Below, one piece after another: positions 12,461 through 24,893 of a DNA stretch of 64,000 nt (the first letter of the stretch is position 1; each line of letters opens with the position of its first letter). A model generated the notes under the pieces. It was given only the letters and a program-made list of their open reading frames with translations. It was not told where the DNA came from and ran no database searches. Position numbers and translations under genes: made by a program. The stretch lies in NCBI GenBank assembly GCA_009617715.1, contig VTFK01000274.1, positions 62,001-126,000 on the forward strand, read 5' to 3'. Origin of the DNA: Plectrocnemia conspersa (lineage: Eukaryota > Arthropoda > Insecta > Trichoptera > Polycentropodidae).

Positions 12461-13300
12461 GTTATGTAGAGACACAAGAATCAACCGCTTGCAACTGGCA
12501 CGACACATGCCATTATCTTTTGTGCCGGCAGCGTCTTTATCTTCGTCCGTCTGTTTCATATTGTCTATAGCGGTGAGAGTCGAGGAGGTAGTAAACTCAA
12601 TTATGATGTAAATTATTATATGGGTCGTGAAAGTGCCAGCTCCGTAACGTGTTTTATGAACGATATATAAAAGCGAAACGCCCGGTGCCTTTGGGACAAT
12701 CGACTATTCTTTGATACAACGTTTGTGTATAATTTGTGTCCTTTGAAATGTGAACGGTTGTAAATGCGATTTTGCCCTTGTGTAATACCGGAAACAGATA
12801 GAATGGTAATGAGCAGATAATGGGCGAGGCTCTTTCATCACTCGAGCTTCTTTTCAGATTCAGTATAAAGATAATAACATTCGGAAGAGAATCGTAAACA
12901 AATACAGACAAGAGATAATTGTTGGTCACAATCTTTACAAATAAGGGTAAAGCAAAGTAGAAATTTCTACCCAGTGTTTATCGTATTCGAGCGTGAATCG
13001 TTTGCAGGTTGCAACAACCAAACAATAATAATATAATCAATTTTATAAATGTTAGTTAAACATTCAGGTTGTTACTTATATTTTTAATATTTTTATTATA
13101 ACAACTAGTCTTTTGTAGCAAATACTATACCCCTGGCTCGTGTGAATAATCACAAACAACCGCAGCCAGTGTATATGCAGCGAATTTAATGCGCAGATTA
13201 ATATCTGCGAGCAGGTTTGTTTGTGTAATTATTTCGTAACACAGGAGGCTGTTAATGAGCTAAAATCATGTGTGTAATGTGCGACGACAATGCCCCTATA
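12461..13300. promoter_or_regulatory. candidate regulatory island
   Basis: Unique, GC-richer sequence, most marked at 12480-12600 and 13130-13310, with GATA-like words (TTATCT). Open frames here carry no family signature. Confidence 0.25.
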
Positions 13301-15598
13301 TCTCCCTTTCTCATTTGGTAAACTATTAAATGTTCCAGCTGACGTTACATATATACTAAATCAAACCACTTATGCTGTATGCTCGTTGCATTTACGTGCA
13401 GTATTTTACGACTCAAGATAACGAGCTGCTTATTACGTTTGCTATTCGCATTAAAAATCAACAGGAATTTTAAGTAACTGAAAAAATGTAATATCGATCT
13501 ATCTGCTTGTGCAAACAGTGTAAAGCAAGTTGGTCTATAACCAACATTAAAGCTATATTAGTTGTTCCGAAAGGAAACTTTAATTTAAAATATTTTTCAT
13601 CGCGTAATTTAATACACTAAACAGGTACAACGTTCATTACTTATTTCTATTTCTAAGAAAGTGCATGGATAACTCGAAAAAAAAACATATTTTGGCCAAC
13701 CTAAACTCTTGATCTCTATACATATCTTTTAAGGTCTAAAGATCTGGAAATCTGAGTGCAAAAACAGTTACAGATATTGCAGCTGCAAACACAGATCAAA
13801 CAATAATATTAAGAAAATCTGCATTTATTTTACCGATAACACAGCTTTCCATTGATTCAAAACTTTAAATTTAGAGATTTGGCTAAAAATTTTTTCTCGC
13901 ATGTCAGTTTCTGTGAGAATACCATGGAGTTAGTATGACAATGAATCCATATATTATCTCTAGTTACTTCTTAAAAATACCTAATCTGCTACAAAACTAA
14001 CGCAACATCAGAACGTTTTACTCCAATCACACATTTCAGATCAATATACATACTAAATTTAAATTCATAAATAATTTCGAACTATTTTTTACTACGCATT
14101 TTTGATTTTATTGAATGTCGCAAGTGCTGCGATGATTTTAAGCTACTACTGTACATTTTTTCTGTATGCCATATTTTTACTGCCACTTTTTAAACTAGAT
14201 ATATTATATGAAACACTTGTGATTTATATTGCTCGTTTAAAATTTTCATTTGAATGACCATAATACATACTTTTTTACAGTGGAACTTTTTTACCACTAT
14301 GAAAAAATAACTAGGATTTGATGTAAAATACCATACTTTTTAAACTGTAGTTATTTGCAATAGTATTTTTTATTATTTTCAATATATATTTTAAATAATA
14401 TTTTGGGAAAGTTTCAACAATGGCATAAGAAAATATCAAAGCAATTATGTTTTTTCCAACTAACAATAAAAATAGGCAAGACACCTAAAATTGCACAATA
14501 GCCACGCAGACTTTTAAAAGCCATAAATTACAATAACAGAAAACTCATTTTCACATAAGCTTCATTTATAAAACAGCTTGGTTTAGGGATCATTATGTGG
14601 CACTTAGTAACAACACAAAAATACTGGCAACAATGACGACCACAGTATCTACACTGAGACCAAAATCACTGCCAATACAACAAATCATAGATTAGGCTCT
14701 CATATAGAAACAATTGAGTTTATTTGTAAAGCTTATTTATAAAGCTTTTACTAATGAATTAATACAAAAAAAAAATTTAATACATAGAAAAAACTTTTTT
14801 AATATCAATTTAATAGATTTAGTATTTAAGCTTTTATTCAATATAATGCTTAATTTTAATTATACTTGCTGCCGAACAGAAAACATTTTGGTACGCCCTA
14901 TAATATATCACTCAATAGACCTATAATTAAAAATTATTCGTATTGATTTAAAATAAATTAAAAAAATACATTAGTCATTCAAAAACTTCACAGCTCCAAA
15001 ATTTAAAATTTTTTTCTTAATATAATTAATAAATAGCAATAAGTTAAGAACTGCATTTATAGTTCAGAAAGGACCTTAAATTATTTATATTGATATAAAG
15101 AGCTAAATAATTCAATGCCAATCATTATGCTGAACAATATAAATTCGTAAATATGACTATTTTTTTTTAATTTAGCAATTATAAAGTATCGGCTTATATT
15201 ATTTTAGTTGTTCAAAATTAAATTAAGATAAAAAAATAATTTCGCAAAACAAAAAAAAATACAAAGCTGTATAAATTATAGAATAAAAAGCGACAAGCTG
15301 CGTTGTTGTAACATACAAAGACTAATAATAATAGATAATTGTATTTAAGAAATAAGTCGATTTTGTTGAGTTTTTGGGGAATCAAAAAAAAATATTTCTC
15401 TACAAATATAATCAAATACTTTAAGAATAATTGTTTATTTATATAAATTAAATAAAACACAGGAGAATACATTCGAATATTCGAATATTTGGATCGGAGT
15501 ATATTAATCACCAATCTAATCATCGACGACTACAACGAAGACTCTCAAATTAATTTTAAGTAGTTGAATAGATATTAAACCATTTTATTATAATGATG
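13301..15598. other. AT-rich non-coding stretch
   Basis: No gene found. The open frames at 14714-14926 and 15218-15523 are made of low-complexity A/T codons and are not credible. A TTCGAATATTCGAA palindrome lies at about 15473-15488. Confidence 0.5.
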
Positions 15599-15824
15599 GA
15601 AAAGCGTAGTCCGTAACGTCTCAGACTAGTAACTCTGAGGTTGCGGGATCACGAGCCCCAGCAGTGGCACTCAAATTTTCATTTATAAAAATGCGCCATT
15701 ATTAATAAAAACCGGCCCTAGCTGCAGTGACATCTATTGATTATAAATTATATAGCACATAATAATTTATAATTAGTAATACAGATGTCACCAATTCCCA
15801 GACTAGTGGTTAATACTTATAGAC
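15599..15824 (+). mobile_element. tRNA-derived SINE, copy 1
   Basis: The head resembles an RNA polymerase III promoter: GCGTAGTCCGTAACG as an A-box-like word, and GGTTGCGGGATCACGAGCC as a decayed B box (the other copy keeps GGTTCGAGCCC-type spacing). The body matches the reverse complement of 49780-50012 along its length, including the ATTTATAAAAATGCGC block and a TGTCACC tail block. It is shorter at the 3' end than the second copy. No poly(A) tail is evident. Confidence 0.7.
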
Positions 15825-16040
15825 TATAAACAGTTTTACTTTTTAAACCTAGCTTTAAATGATTATTTATACAACTATTTAATAGTAAATATTTTGCGAA
15901 AAAAGTTTTACAATAAAATCTCTCACAATAGTTATAATATAATATATATAATGATACATAAATAAGATTTAATTTTATGCAGATGAAATTTAAACAAAAT
16001 AAGATATTCTTGCACAAAATAAGGTGCTAAAAAGATTTAT
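15825..16040. other. AT-rich flank
   Basis: Low-complexity A/T sequence. Nothing recognised. Confidence 0.4.
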
Positions 16041-16505
16041 TTTAGATGTATGTAATCCAAACATCCTTGAGGGAAACATAGCAAACAAGAATATATAGAG
16101 CAATCCGAATTTTTCTCATCAAATTATGGCATTCATGAAAATGCGCACTTTCCCATGGTAACTGGCGAGCTTTGAACGTCCGCCATTTGCATAAAATGGA
16201 ACATGCACGTGCAATATGAACCTGGCACAAGTAGTACCACAACCGTCTGCCCATCGCTCACCGACAAAGATATGCATCTATCTGTCCCGACATGCTAATA
16301 TCGCAGTTTGTCTGCCCGTTTGTATTTCTTACTCATGTCAGAGGATAAATCAAAGCGCACCAAACGTCCTTACTGCTATCTATCTAATCGAATCCATTGT
16401 CATCGGATACGATTTCAAAAGTTATTCTTGCGAAATATTGACGACAATATTTTTGATTAATCATTTTACTTGCAACTATCGATTTAAAGGAAGTCATCTA
16501 TAATA
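16041..16505. promoter_or_regulatory. candidate regulatory island next to ratchet site
   Basis: A GC-richer block of unique sequence, with ATTTGCAT-like octamer words near 16185 and 16270. It lies about 100 bases from the best recursive splice site at 16612/16613. No coding family is detected. Confidence 0.3.
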
Positions 16506-16589
16506 GAAGGCCACGAAAATATAATACAAAATTCATCCCAATAGTTTATAAAAATAAATCAATAGTAATTTTATTATACATATCACTAT

Positions 16590-16640
16590 TTGACATTGAA
16601 AACGCTCCTTACCTAAAGAGGAAAGGATAAGACGCGAATA
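16590..16640 (-). promoter_or_regulatory. putative recursive splice site at 16612/16613 (best of three)
   Basis: The minus strand reads TTATCCTTTCCTCTTTAG directly followed by GTAAGGAGC. This is a long pyrimidine tract with an AG acceptor abutting a near-consensus donor, with no exon between. It fits the ratchet-point consensus known from long Drosophila introns. It lies 15.9 kb upstream (in minus-strand sense) of the 696 site and 30.7 kb downstream of the 47263 site, spacing typical of long-intron subdivision. Confidence 0.5.
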
Positions 16641-16990
16641 TTACGTAGTCTGAAACGCGGATTATTCGCTATATACAGAGACGAATTTCTATAGAGATTT
16701 TAATTATTCACTGTGCCCAGCCACAATAGCACGGCACAAATAAGGAGTTTCGACTGTATGTGCAAAGCTGCTTATTTGCAAACGGATACGACAAAGCTAT
16801 GGCGTACATACAAGTACTACGTACAGCAAGGAAATTAGCGCTGTGACAGAATCGCAGTATCGCTAATCGCGTATAACTCTTTTTGCACATCAAAGCTGAG
16901 ATAAACGTCAGACGGGTTGTGCACTTTTGCTTTTAACGCACTCGCCAAGAATGAATTGCCCATAAAGCTGCGTACTAAATTGTCTGCCAG
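16641..16990. promoter_or_regulatory. candidate regulatory island
   Basis: GC-richer unique DNA continuing past the ratchet site. Sequence around real ratchet points is often conserved, but conservation cannot be judged here. No reading frame of note. Confidence 0.25.
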
Positions 16991-18780
16991 GCGTCAAAGT
17001 TAAACGTGGCTGAAAAAAAATAATTACTTAATTATGAACGCAGGAGTAAAAAAAAAAAAATATTGAGAACATATCTGTGATAATATAAATGAAAATCTAA
17101 TCAGTATTGTTTTTTACTATCACGATGGCCTTTTTTAAATTTAGATAAATTTAATAAGTATATGTAATTAAATTATGAAGAAGTAATGTAAATATTTTAA
17201 ATTTACATTTACAGTTTTGGGAGTTTGCTATATTTTTAAATCTTATTTAAATATATTATTTAAGTTTATTTTATTTAAACCAACGCAAATCACATCCATT
17301 CTGCATATAAATATTTTTGTATAATATTCAAAGAAGTCTTCATAAATATAATATAAACAAGCCAAATAAAGCTTTTCTGCGCCTCGCTACAAACTTTTCG
17401 CGTCGAAAGCTCGCGAAAGAGACAATCCCGAAAAATTTAGTATCCAATAAACATCAAAATAAAAAATATTTATACAAACGTATATAACACTTAAACGTTT
17501 TTTGGGACATAAAAATAATTTAGGTAATGATCCTGTTATTGCTTTTTGGTTTCACTCTTGACGCATTTTCATAGCGAAAGCTTCTTTTATTTATATATAT
17601 TATACATATATGTACATATTCATAAACCCATTTTTCGGCTGTTAACCGATGAATTTTCATGACCGGATGGACTCATCCCGAAACTATGTTAGTTGTACCG
17701 AAAAGGCAACGAATATCAGCAGAGGGTTTGACCGAAAAGTCCGATGGAATTCGGGTATTACTTACCGAGGAACGCTTTGCAAATGGAAATTATTATTATG
17801 CATCGAAAATGCGGTAATAAAGTCTAGTTAAAAAATATTTTATTGGGAAAAGTTTTAATTTTCGTCTTGATATAGTGATTTTATGACTCAAAAATGCATA
17901 TAATACAAATATACGTAAAGTAAAGTAACAGCAAAAATATTCAAAGAAATATGAATGCGTCTTAATAATATTTATAAATTTAAGTTTAACCTGAATTAGT
18001 ATTGGTGCGTATTAAAATACCTCTTTTAATTGCAAAAATATCTAAACAATAAAAAAAAATACATTAAAATGAATTAAGCTGGTTTTAATTTTATATAAAT
18101 TTGTCTATTAAATACGCTTTTAAATGTTTATTTATATTTTAATGCTTTTTCTTTCCAAGATTCTTCCACTTTACAGTCAATATTTTAATTCCATTTACAT
18201 AAAATGTTAAGGGCTTTGATTTAAAATATACCGATAGCCTTATATTCATATCATCTGCATTTTTATTTTTTTGGTCTAGGAAATGTTGCATCAATCGAAA
18301 TAAATAACGGTTGTTTGAGAATAAGGTGGATAAGATTCCAGTTATTGTAAATTTTAGGGCCCAATTTTATTTCTAATATCGAAATGGATTTAACAAAAGA
18401 CGTACTTAGGTATGTCTTTTGCACCAAAGCAGGACTGACATCAAAGAATATGTCAAATTAATTTCAAATTCAGTTTTTATGGGTTCTAGATTATCATATA
18501 ATTTACAGAAATTCATATAAAATAACTATAAAAATTATATAAAATTTGATACACGTTTACTAAGAATTGTTTTAGTAATTTGTTTTTTTTACTTATACGT
18601 TTAAAGCGTATTTTATGCATTATATTGTGATAAAAAAACTCAATTACATAATTTTGTAATATATATTTCATTGACTGACTATTATATAAAATAATTCACT
18701 AATTTTTATTTGTTATTAGTTTCTTGTTCTCAAAGTCCAGTTTTTATTTATATTATACTGAAAGTTCAGCAAAGCAAAAA
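16991..18780. other. AT-rich stretch with an isolated donor-like word
   Basis: A strong donor-like sequence, CCTCG followed by GTAAGTAAT, occurs on the minus strand at about 17756-17767, at the edge of a more balanced patch (17640-17830). No acceptor pairs with it convincingly. The rest is low-complexity. Confidence 0.35.
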
Positions 18781-19330
18781 AATTGAGAACCACTGTTTGA
18801 CAACCACTACAACGTGATTATTCTTAATCATCGTATTAAATGATAGCGTTGGGATACGATCTAATAATTTAATAACGCCAATGTACGTGCGCGTATTCAA
18901 TTCCCGAAACAATTATAAATCACGTACATTAACCATAAATCAGGGTAAAATTGGTCAACGTTTGCCTCGATATCACAACAATATATTGTAAATAAATCAG
19001 TTATATTACACAAAGTGTCGTTTATCGACAACAAACAACGTTGTCGGAGTTGAGCGGTAAAAAAATACAGAACGTCGTACTTTACCGATGACAATTTCCC
19101 CGCAGGGGCTCGTCCATCACGAAAATTGGCATAAACGTACTATAAAAATCAAATTTTCTTCAGATACATAACACGTAAGCCGTATAATAACTTAGGTATG
19201 ATGGTGGTGTGTATAGTTAAAAACGAACGAGTGGCGTATAATCGCGATATTTATGATGCCGCTCGGCGAATGTACCAAATTTATGGACGATCGTTAGAAA
19301 AGTATTGATAATCTGAGGTCTGGTATAGAC
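18781..19330. promoter_or_regulatory. candidate regulatory island
   Basis: A unique, GC-richer block with repeated ACGTAC and TCGTA words. No coding evidence. Confidence 0.22.
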
Positions 19331-20335
19331 GATTTAATGATAATCTGGTAAAGTAACTCTTTTTAAAAAAGTTGGTCTTAATAAATTGGTGATTGGTGTT
19401 ATAATTTTTATTTTTAACGATATATGCAATATCGTAAAAATACCAAGTTATATTATATTACCCTAATATATCTTATAATTTTTTCAGAATATAAATAATT
19501 TTGAAACATTAGTTCAGTTAAAAATGTAAAAGTTTCCAATACACTTTATGGTTAATAATTATAATTAAAAAGTAGCAAAATATTTTTTTATGCAACTAAA
19601 TTTTTCTATGCAACTAAAGTTTTCCCACTTTTCTGACTCACTAAATCATTAAATCATATTATTTAAGTAGGTACTTACAATATACAGATATACATTATCA
19701 CAATATATGCTGATAATTTAGGTATATGATTACTACACGTACGTTTAAAAACAGAATTGCATTGATTTCTAAAATTGTGCTCTTAGATTTAAGATTTAAT
19801 TTAAAATTTGCATTGCTTTTATCGTGACAAGAAATAAGTCACATAGACAGTCGCTTTATAACACACTGACATACGAGATAAATGATTCTCTCGTTGTCAA
19901 TTTAAGCATGCAAAACACCCACATGTTTTCTCAAATTATCATTGCTTGATTAGTGTATATTAATTTAAATTAAAATTTTATTAATAACAATATATATGAG
20001 CATGATAGACCAGAAGTGTAAATTGATAATTAATACCTGAAAGACCTATGGTAAAATCCTTTCTTTCTAGTCAAGAAGATTAGATTTAGTGATTAATATA
20101 TAATTACAATATATTAGGATTTCTTAATGAATCGTGATAAATAAATAAAAATTTGAATCTAGCTAGTTCGTGCATAGAACGGTTTATAATTAATAAAATA
20201 AATGTCACTGTTTTCTGTCTGGTATCTCACTTTTTATTTAGTAGTTATAAATTATGATATCACGTTACAATGCATTGAGCTAAAGCCTTTCATGTTTTAA
20301 TGGAAGATTTACAATAAATATATAATAATATCGTA
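19331..20335. other. AT-rich non-coding stretch
   Basis: Nothing recognised. It ends with TA, the probable target dinucleotide of the element that follows. Confidence 0.45.
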
Positions 20336-21184
20336 GAGTACGCTCGGGATAAGGATTCCGGTTTGTTATTGTGTGCGTGAACTGTGTGGCTCAAAACAAT
20401 TTCGCTCAGAATATTTAATTTTTTTATTTTAAAAGAAAATATATGTTTATTTAACATACATACATCTGAGATAAGTTGAAAATTTCAACGGACAATTAAA
20501 AATATATTATAAAATAGAAGAAACCAGACATTGATGTCATTAATTAAATATTTGCAAAATTCAAAATCTTTCACTAGTCAAAAAAATAATGAAGTCTTTA
20601 GCTATTCTTCAAAAGCAAAAAGATATAAAATGGGGAAAGAAATTATTCGCAGATTGTTTAATGGCTCGACGACTCTATTAAATCATTAGAATTTATTGAA
20701 TAAATTAAAAAATTATCATTGGCGCAACGATAAGAATAATAACTTTTTTAAGACTTACAGAGAATAGTGTAAAAAACCAACAACGTACGGATTAATGGAA
20801 AAATAATTAAAATATTTTAATCCACGGGTAAAAGAACGAATAACTTACAGTGAAGCCTTGATATCAATTAAGAAATGTTGTTCTCTTAAAATTTAATTTA
20901 TAAATAAAAAACAGTGGCACGAGTTTAGTGACCTACCCATGGGACAGTGGGCATATCTGGGTTTTACACCAATATCAACACAACATTATTTAAAATAAAT
21001 CACTAGGGAAGATCGAACTTCTGTGCCACACTGCACTTTAATGACGAATACTAGCGTTGACAAATCAGCGACTGTCCTTAAAAGAGAAAGCGAGACAACG
21101 AAGTACACGCTACATCGCTTCTCCCTCTCATATACATGTACACGCACACAATAACAAACCGGCATCCTTATCCCGAACGTACTC
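20336..21184. mobile_element. TA-flanked TIR element family B, copy 1
   Basis: It begins GAGTACGCTCGGGATAAGG, and its last 40 or so bases are an imperfect inverted copy. The 849-base body matches 61041-61911 nearly throughout. TA precedes the left end, and CA follows the right end where TA is expected. No transposase is encoded, so it is non-autonomous. TA duplication and long TIRs suggest Tc1/mariner-type mobilisation. Around 20869-20966 it carries a piggyBac-type MITE that keeps the right terminus (TGGGCATATCTGGG) but lacks the 14-base left terminus present in copy 2. Confidence 0.8.
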
Positions 21185-21540
21185 CAAACAGGTTTACCTA
21201 ATACACCTAATTTATAACTAGTTAGTTAAATTCAATGTGAATAACATATTGAATGTTATATATTAGTACTGATAATATAAGTTATAAAATTTGTTTTTCA
21301 AATACTGTATTGATTGCACAAATAAATATCAGATCATATGCTCTAGTTTATAAATAGCATCCAAAGCAATCACTCACTGAATTAACCCGTACTACCTAAT
21401 CGTGGACATTTGTGACGCAATTGAAGTGGAAGGGTCAATTTGAAAATTTCCTTTTCAGGGCACCTTATATGTATTACTTACACTAGTTTTATCGTTAACG
21501 TTTACTTTATGTTACGTTATACACTTAGTTCGCTTTGCAC
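21185..21540. other. AT-rich flank
   Basis: No gene or repeat is recognised. Confidence 0.4.
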
Positions 21541-22010
21541 TATTTATAAATGCCAACCCGTAGTTAAATCATGATTGATCGATCGGTTATATTACACCGT
21601 CGAGTGGTTGGCGCAAACTTGGGTCCACTTCAAAACTGAAAGACATCGAACTATTAATTGAATCATAAATTACTTTAAACTACGCAGCGACACTTTTCTG
21701 AATGATGGATGGTTTCAAGAACGTTTGAAAGATGGTACTTTAACGTTGGCGTGATATTTATTAACGTCATATTGTTTAGAGATTCAACAAAGTTAACCCA
21801 ATTGCAAAAAAAAGTGGTATCTGCTTGGTTTTATTGTCGGTGTCATTTCTTAAATAATGTTCAGCTCGTTTGGAGATGGCGGCAATAATAACATGCGTCG
21901 AAGCCTTGGACTGTGACCGCAGATGGTAAAAGATGGTAAAAAAGAGCAACAATGCCTCTCTCCACAAAACCGTGACGGCTTGACATAATCGTCCATGCAT
22001 ACATTACAGC
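21541..22010. promoter_or_regulatory. candidate regulatory island
   Basis: GC-richer unique sequence with a tandem AAAGATGGT word at about 21922-21938. Several overlapping short minus-strand frames exist, but none resembles a known protein. Confidence 0.25.
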
Positions 22011-22309
22011 TGACGAGCAATGAGAATAAATAAATAACGAGTGAGAGAAAGAGATGAACGAAAAAACTTGCAAAAAAATAAATATATCGAGACTTTGTCA
22101 TGTATCAACTTGTCAATATAACAATTATTCATATTCATACTTCATGTCAATATAAAAAAAAATACAATAGCGCTTATGAAAAATGGTAACCATAGTTATA
22201 ATTATAAATTTAAATGTACCTATCATATATAATGTTTGAGAACTTTAAAAAAAACGTATGTATACACTAACATTTACCGTAACATGATACATAGTTATTA
22301 TCGATGGTA
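22011..22309. other. AT-rich non-coding stretch
   Basis: Nothing recognised. Confidence 0.4.
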
Positions 22310-22640
22310 TTACGCTACTTCCTAGCCTTCTTCAAACTCGAAACTTCGAGATTAAATTACAAGTCACCGGCCGGACTTAACACCTATGCGTTATTATATA
22401 AAGCCGAGCTTTAGGGGTTATTAGTTTATGACGCAAAGACGTGACGCTATTCTGGGAAACTGGGGTCATCTTGCACAAGATGATTTAACGACTCATGGCA
22501 AACAATAATACGAAACTACAATACAGCGTTTATTGTAACGCACGGGATGTTGTCGTTGTTAATTGTCGCGTGCGCTAGACAATTATGTCCGGTGCTTCTG
22601 TTGTGAATCGAACGTCATAAAATTTATGATGTACTCGGAC
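22310..22640. promoter_or_regulatory. candidate regulatory island
   Basis: A GC-richer block with TTTATGACGCAAAGACG-type sequence and several CG-containing words. No frame of note. Confidence 0.25.
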
Positions 22641-23064
22641 GAGGACTACATACATGTACAACTATATTTTGCTTTTGCATGATTTTTAAATAGTAATATA
22701 CTTTATCGACATATATTTTATATATTGCTTATTTAATTATATTTTATTTGTCAGTTTAAACTCAAACGCAATATTTAATTCGGTAATTTGATAACGAAAT
22801 AGACTAGGTCTATTTATAAAAGAGCACGAATAAAGTAGTGAACAAGAAAGACCTGAATTAAAATCTGGAATGAATAATTTTCTGGGTTAGTTATGATTTT
22901 TTTATATTGTAGACTGTCTGAAAGGTAGCTTTAAAAGCCCTGAAACATTTATTTTAATTATTCCCACGCGTATCAGGTCGTCGTCCTCAAGAAGATGAAG
23001 TTGCGTTAACTACTACTAGCAGAGCTTCTGAGGAGGTTCTCACTTTGTGAAGAAAACTGCATTT
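22641..23064. other. AT-rich non-coding stretch
   Basis: Nothing recognised. A balanced patch just before the MULE-like fragment is unique sequence. Confidence 0.4.
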
Positions 23065-23626
23065 TGGACACAGTCAACTGGGCGACGGTGTTTTGGGCGA
23101 TACGATTATAATGCAAATCTTATTTGTATCGTTTTATTTATTAACAAATAATTAACACGAAAATTCCATACAGCAAAAATTCAGAAAATTCTGAGTGATT
23201 GTTTGATTGTCAAGTATATTTTTTATTTTTTCTATTTTCAAATAAAAAATGTGTAATTATATAAAATGTAAATGTACTAATATAATTGTTAAATGTCTTT
23301 GACGTGATATTTTTAAATTAAAATTCTAATAACTACTGTTATATGCAAACATTTTTTTTATATATATTTTGACTTGTTCCTAAATATAGATATGTGTATA
23401 TATTGATAATATATGATCGTAATTTTTGCTGTTTTAAATTTTCGCTATCCGCAATTTTCGTTTGCGTAATAATCATGAAACCCATTTTTATTAATTATTT
23501 ATCTATAATTAACCATAAAATATCACTTAAACCGTTTGATTTTTTTTATTTAAGAACTCTGAAAAATCACCCGATATCATCAAACATTTGTACTGAAGCT
23601 AGTGATATTAATATAGATGTCTATTG
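23065..23626 (+). mobile_element. MULE-like element, left-end fragment
   Basis: It opens with TGGACACAGTCAACTGGGCG and a GGGCGATACG block, matching the left terminus of the complete element at 29340. Homology resumes strongly at 23510-23626 (ATAAAATATCACTTAAAC, then a GATATCAT block), corresponding to 29751-29862. The fragment stops exactly where family A copy 2 begins, so family A appears to have inserted into it. The right half of the element is not found downstream. Confidence 0.65.
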
Positions 23627-24186
23627 CCTGCACTACACTCTCTAAAAGTTATCCGAACCGAAGTTACAACTGAAGTCGGCCGGGACTTACGACTTCGAGT
23701 AAGCGACCACACTGCCGCAAATTTTATATGCCGTCCGGACGGCGGCTTCTGTCACGTACAGCTGGCATATTTGCGCGTGATCGAAAAATGTGCCAAATAA
23801 TCGCTATTTTTAAATTGTCATATTATTAAAATTCCGCTACTGATAATTATAAAAGTTTGTGTGGGCACTCACCAATTCAATATCAGTGAAAACTTTTCGG
23901 TCGTAAATATTCAATTTACGCAAAATCTTTGTCGGCTTTTGCAAAATGCCATAAGGCATAAAAATGATACTTCAGAATACGAACACCACATCTGTGACTA
24001 TCTTAGAATTTGTAGCCATCGATTCTAAATAAGAATTCGTTATGTTGTGAAATTTATATAAACCGATCTAGGAAAATACATAACGATATTTGAAACGATT
24101 TTTTTTAACAAAATCAAGTACCACTAATTATTTTTTAATTATTTAACTTTATATGAAAAAAAATATAATAACGATATCTGTTAGAA

Positions 24187-24893
24187 CAGGGTTTCCCAAA
24201 CTTTTTCAGCGACGGAACACTTGGCAAATCCGAAAACTTTGGCGGAACACTTAGCTTATTTTTAGGTTGGGTAATTCATATTAGTATAAATAAAAATAAA
24301 AAATGTTAAAAAAAATATCAATTATTTAATAAACATAAAAATTAAAATAAATAAAACTCCTAATGACTGATGATTTTATGTTCTTAAATTACAGTTTTTT
24401 TTATATCAGGCATAATATTGATCAGTTGTATTCTCAGTTTTTGGATTATTTTCTTCTTCGATGATAGATGTATCAGTAGAAATATTTGGCCTTTCTTTCG
24501 TCAAATTTCCTGTTTTCAACCAAAGATCCATGGGTAGTTTTTGAATAATATGTAAATTCTGTAATCTTTTTTTTTGTCAAAATGGAAAAAAATCTCTATT
24601 GTAAGCAACCAGACTAAATTAATTTACAAAAAAATCGATTCATTTTTATGCAAATTTTATTTAAATCATTTATATTTCCAAAAGTATACACTCAATCCTG
24701 TTTTAACGCAATAAAATACAATAGTTTCAAGCTTTTTTATCAGATTTATGAGCAATTTTTATGTATTAGCAAGACTAACAATTTTTTTAATATACTCTAA
24801 ATTTTAGTAAAATATCTATTCAGGCTCCGCGGAACACCTATTTTGGACCCGCGGAACACCAGTGTTCCGCGGAACATAGTTTGGGAAACCATG
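24187..24893 (-). mobile_element. hAT element, non-autonomous, with perfect 8-base duplication
   Basis: Termini are CAGGGTTTCCCAAACTTT on the left and, read inward from the right, CATGGTTTCCCAAACTAT, a typical hAT terminal pattern. TGTTAGAA is duplicated at 24179-24186 and 24894-24901, the 8-base length expected for hAT. The undisturbed site is present in family A copy 1 at 1696-1703. Subterminal GCGGAACAC repeats occur on both sides. The 707-base body retains only the start of a transposase gene (24406-24531). Confidence 0.9.
24406..24531 (-). pseudogene. hAT transposase N-terminal remnant
   Basis: A 41-codon frame begins MDLWLKTGNLTKERPN and ends DQYYA before TGA. The MD-x-W-L-K-(T/S)-G opening followed by a basic, then acidic, low-complexity linker is what I know from N-termini of ZBED/ZMYM-related hAT transposases. 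The zinc finger, RNase-H-like catalytic core and dimerisation region are absent, so it cannot be a functional transposase. Assignment rests on the short motif plus its position inside an element with hAT termini and an 8-base duplication. Confidence 0.6.

Noticed and set aside
15473..15488. TTCGAATATTCGAA as a heat-shock element
   Set aside because: Fits only loosely, with no nearby promoter or gene. It is a plain A/T-rich palindrome.
15218..15523. 101-codon minus-strand open frame
   Set aside because: Low-complexity Phe/Tyr/Leu/Ile-rich translation from A/T runs. Not credible as a protein.
17750..17770. Strong minus-strand donor CCTCG|GTAAGTAAT
   Set aside because: No plausible acceptor or exon upstream on that strand. 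Isolated donor words are common.
20020..20050. Minus-strand TCTTTCAG|GTATTA
   Set aside because: Short pyrimidine tract and weak donor.
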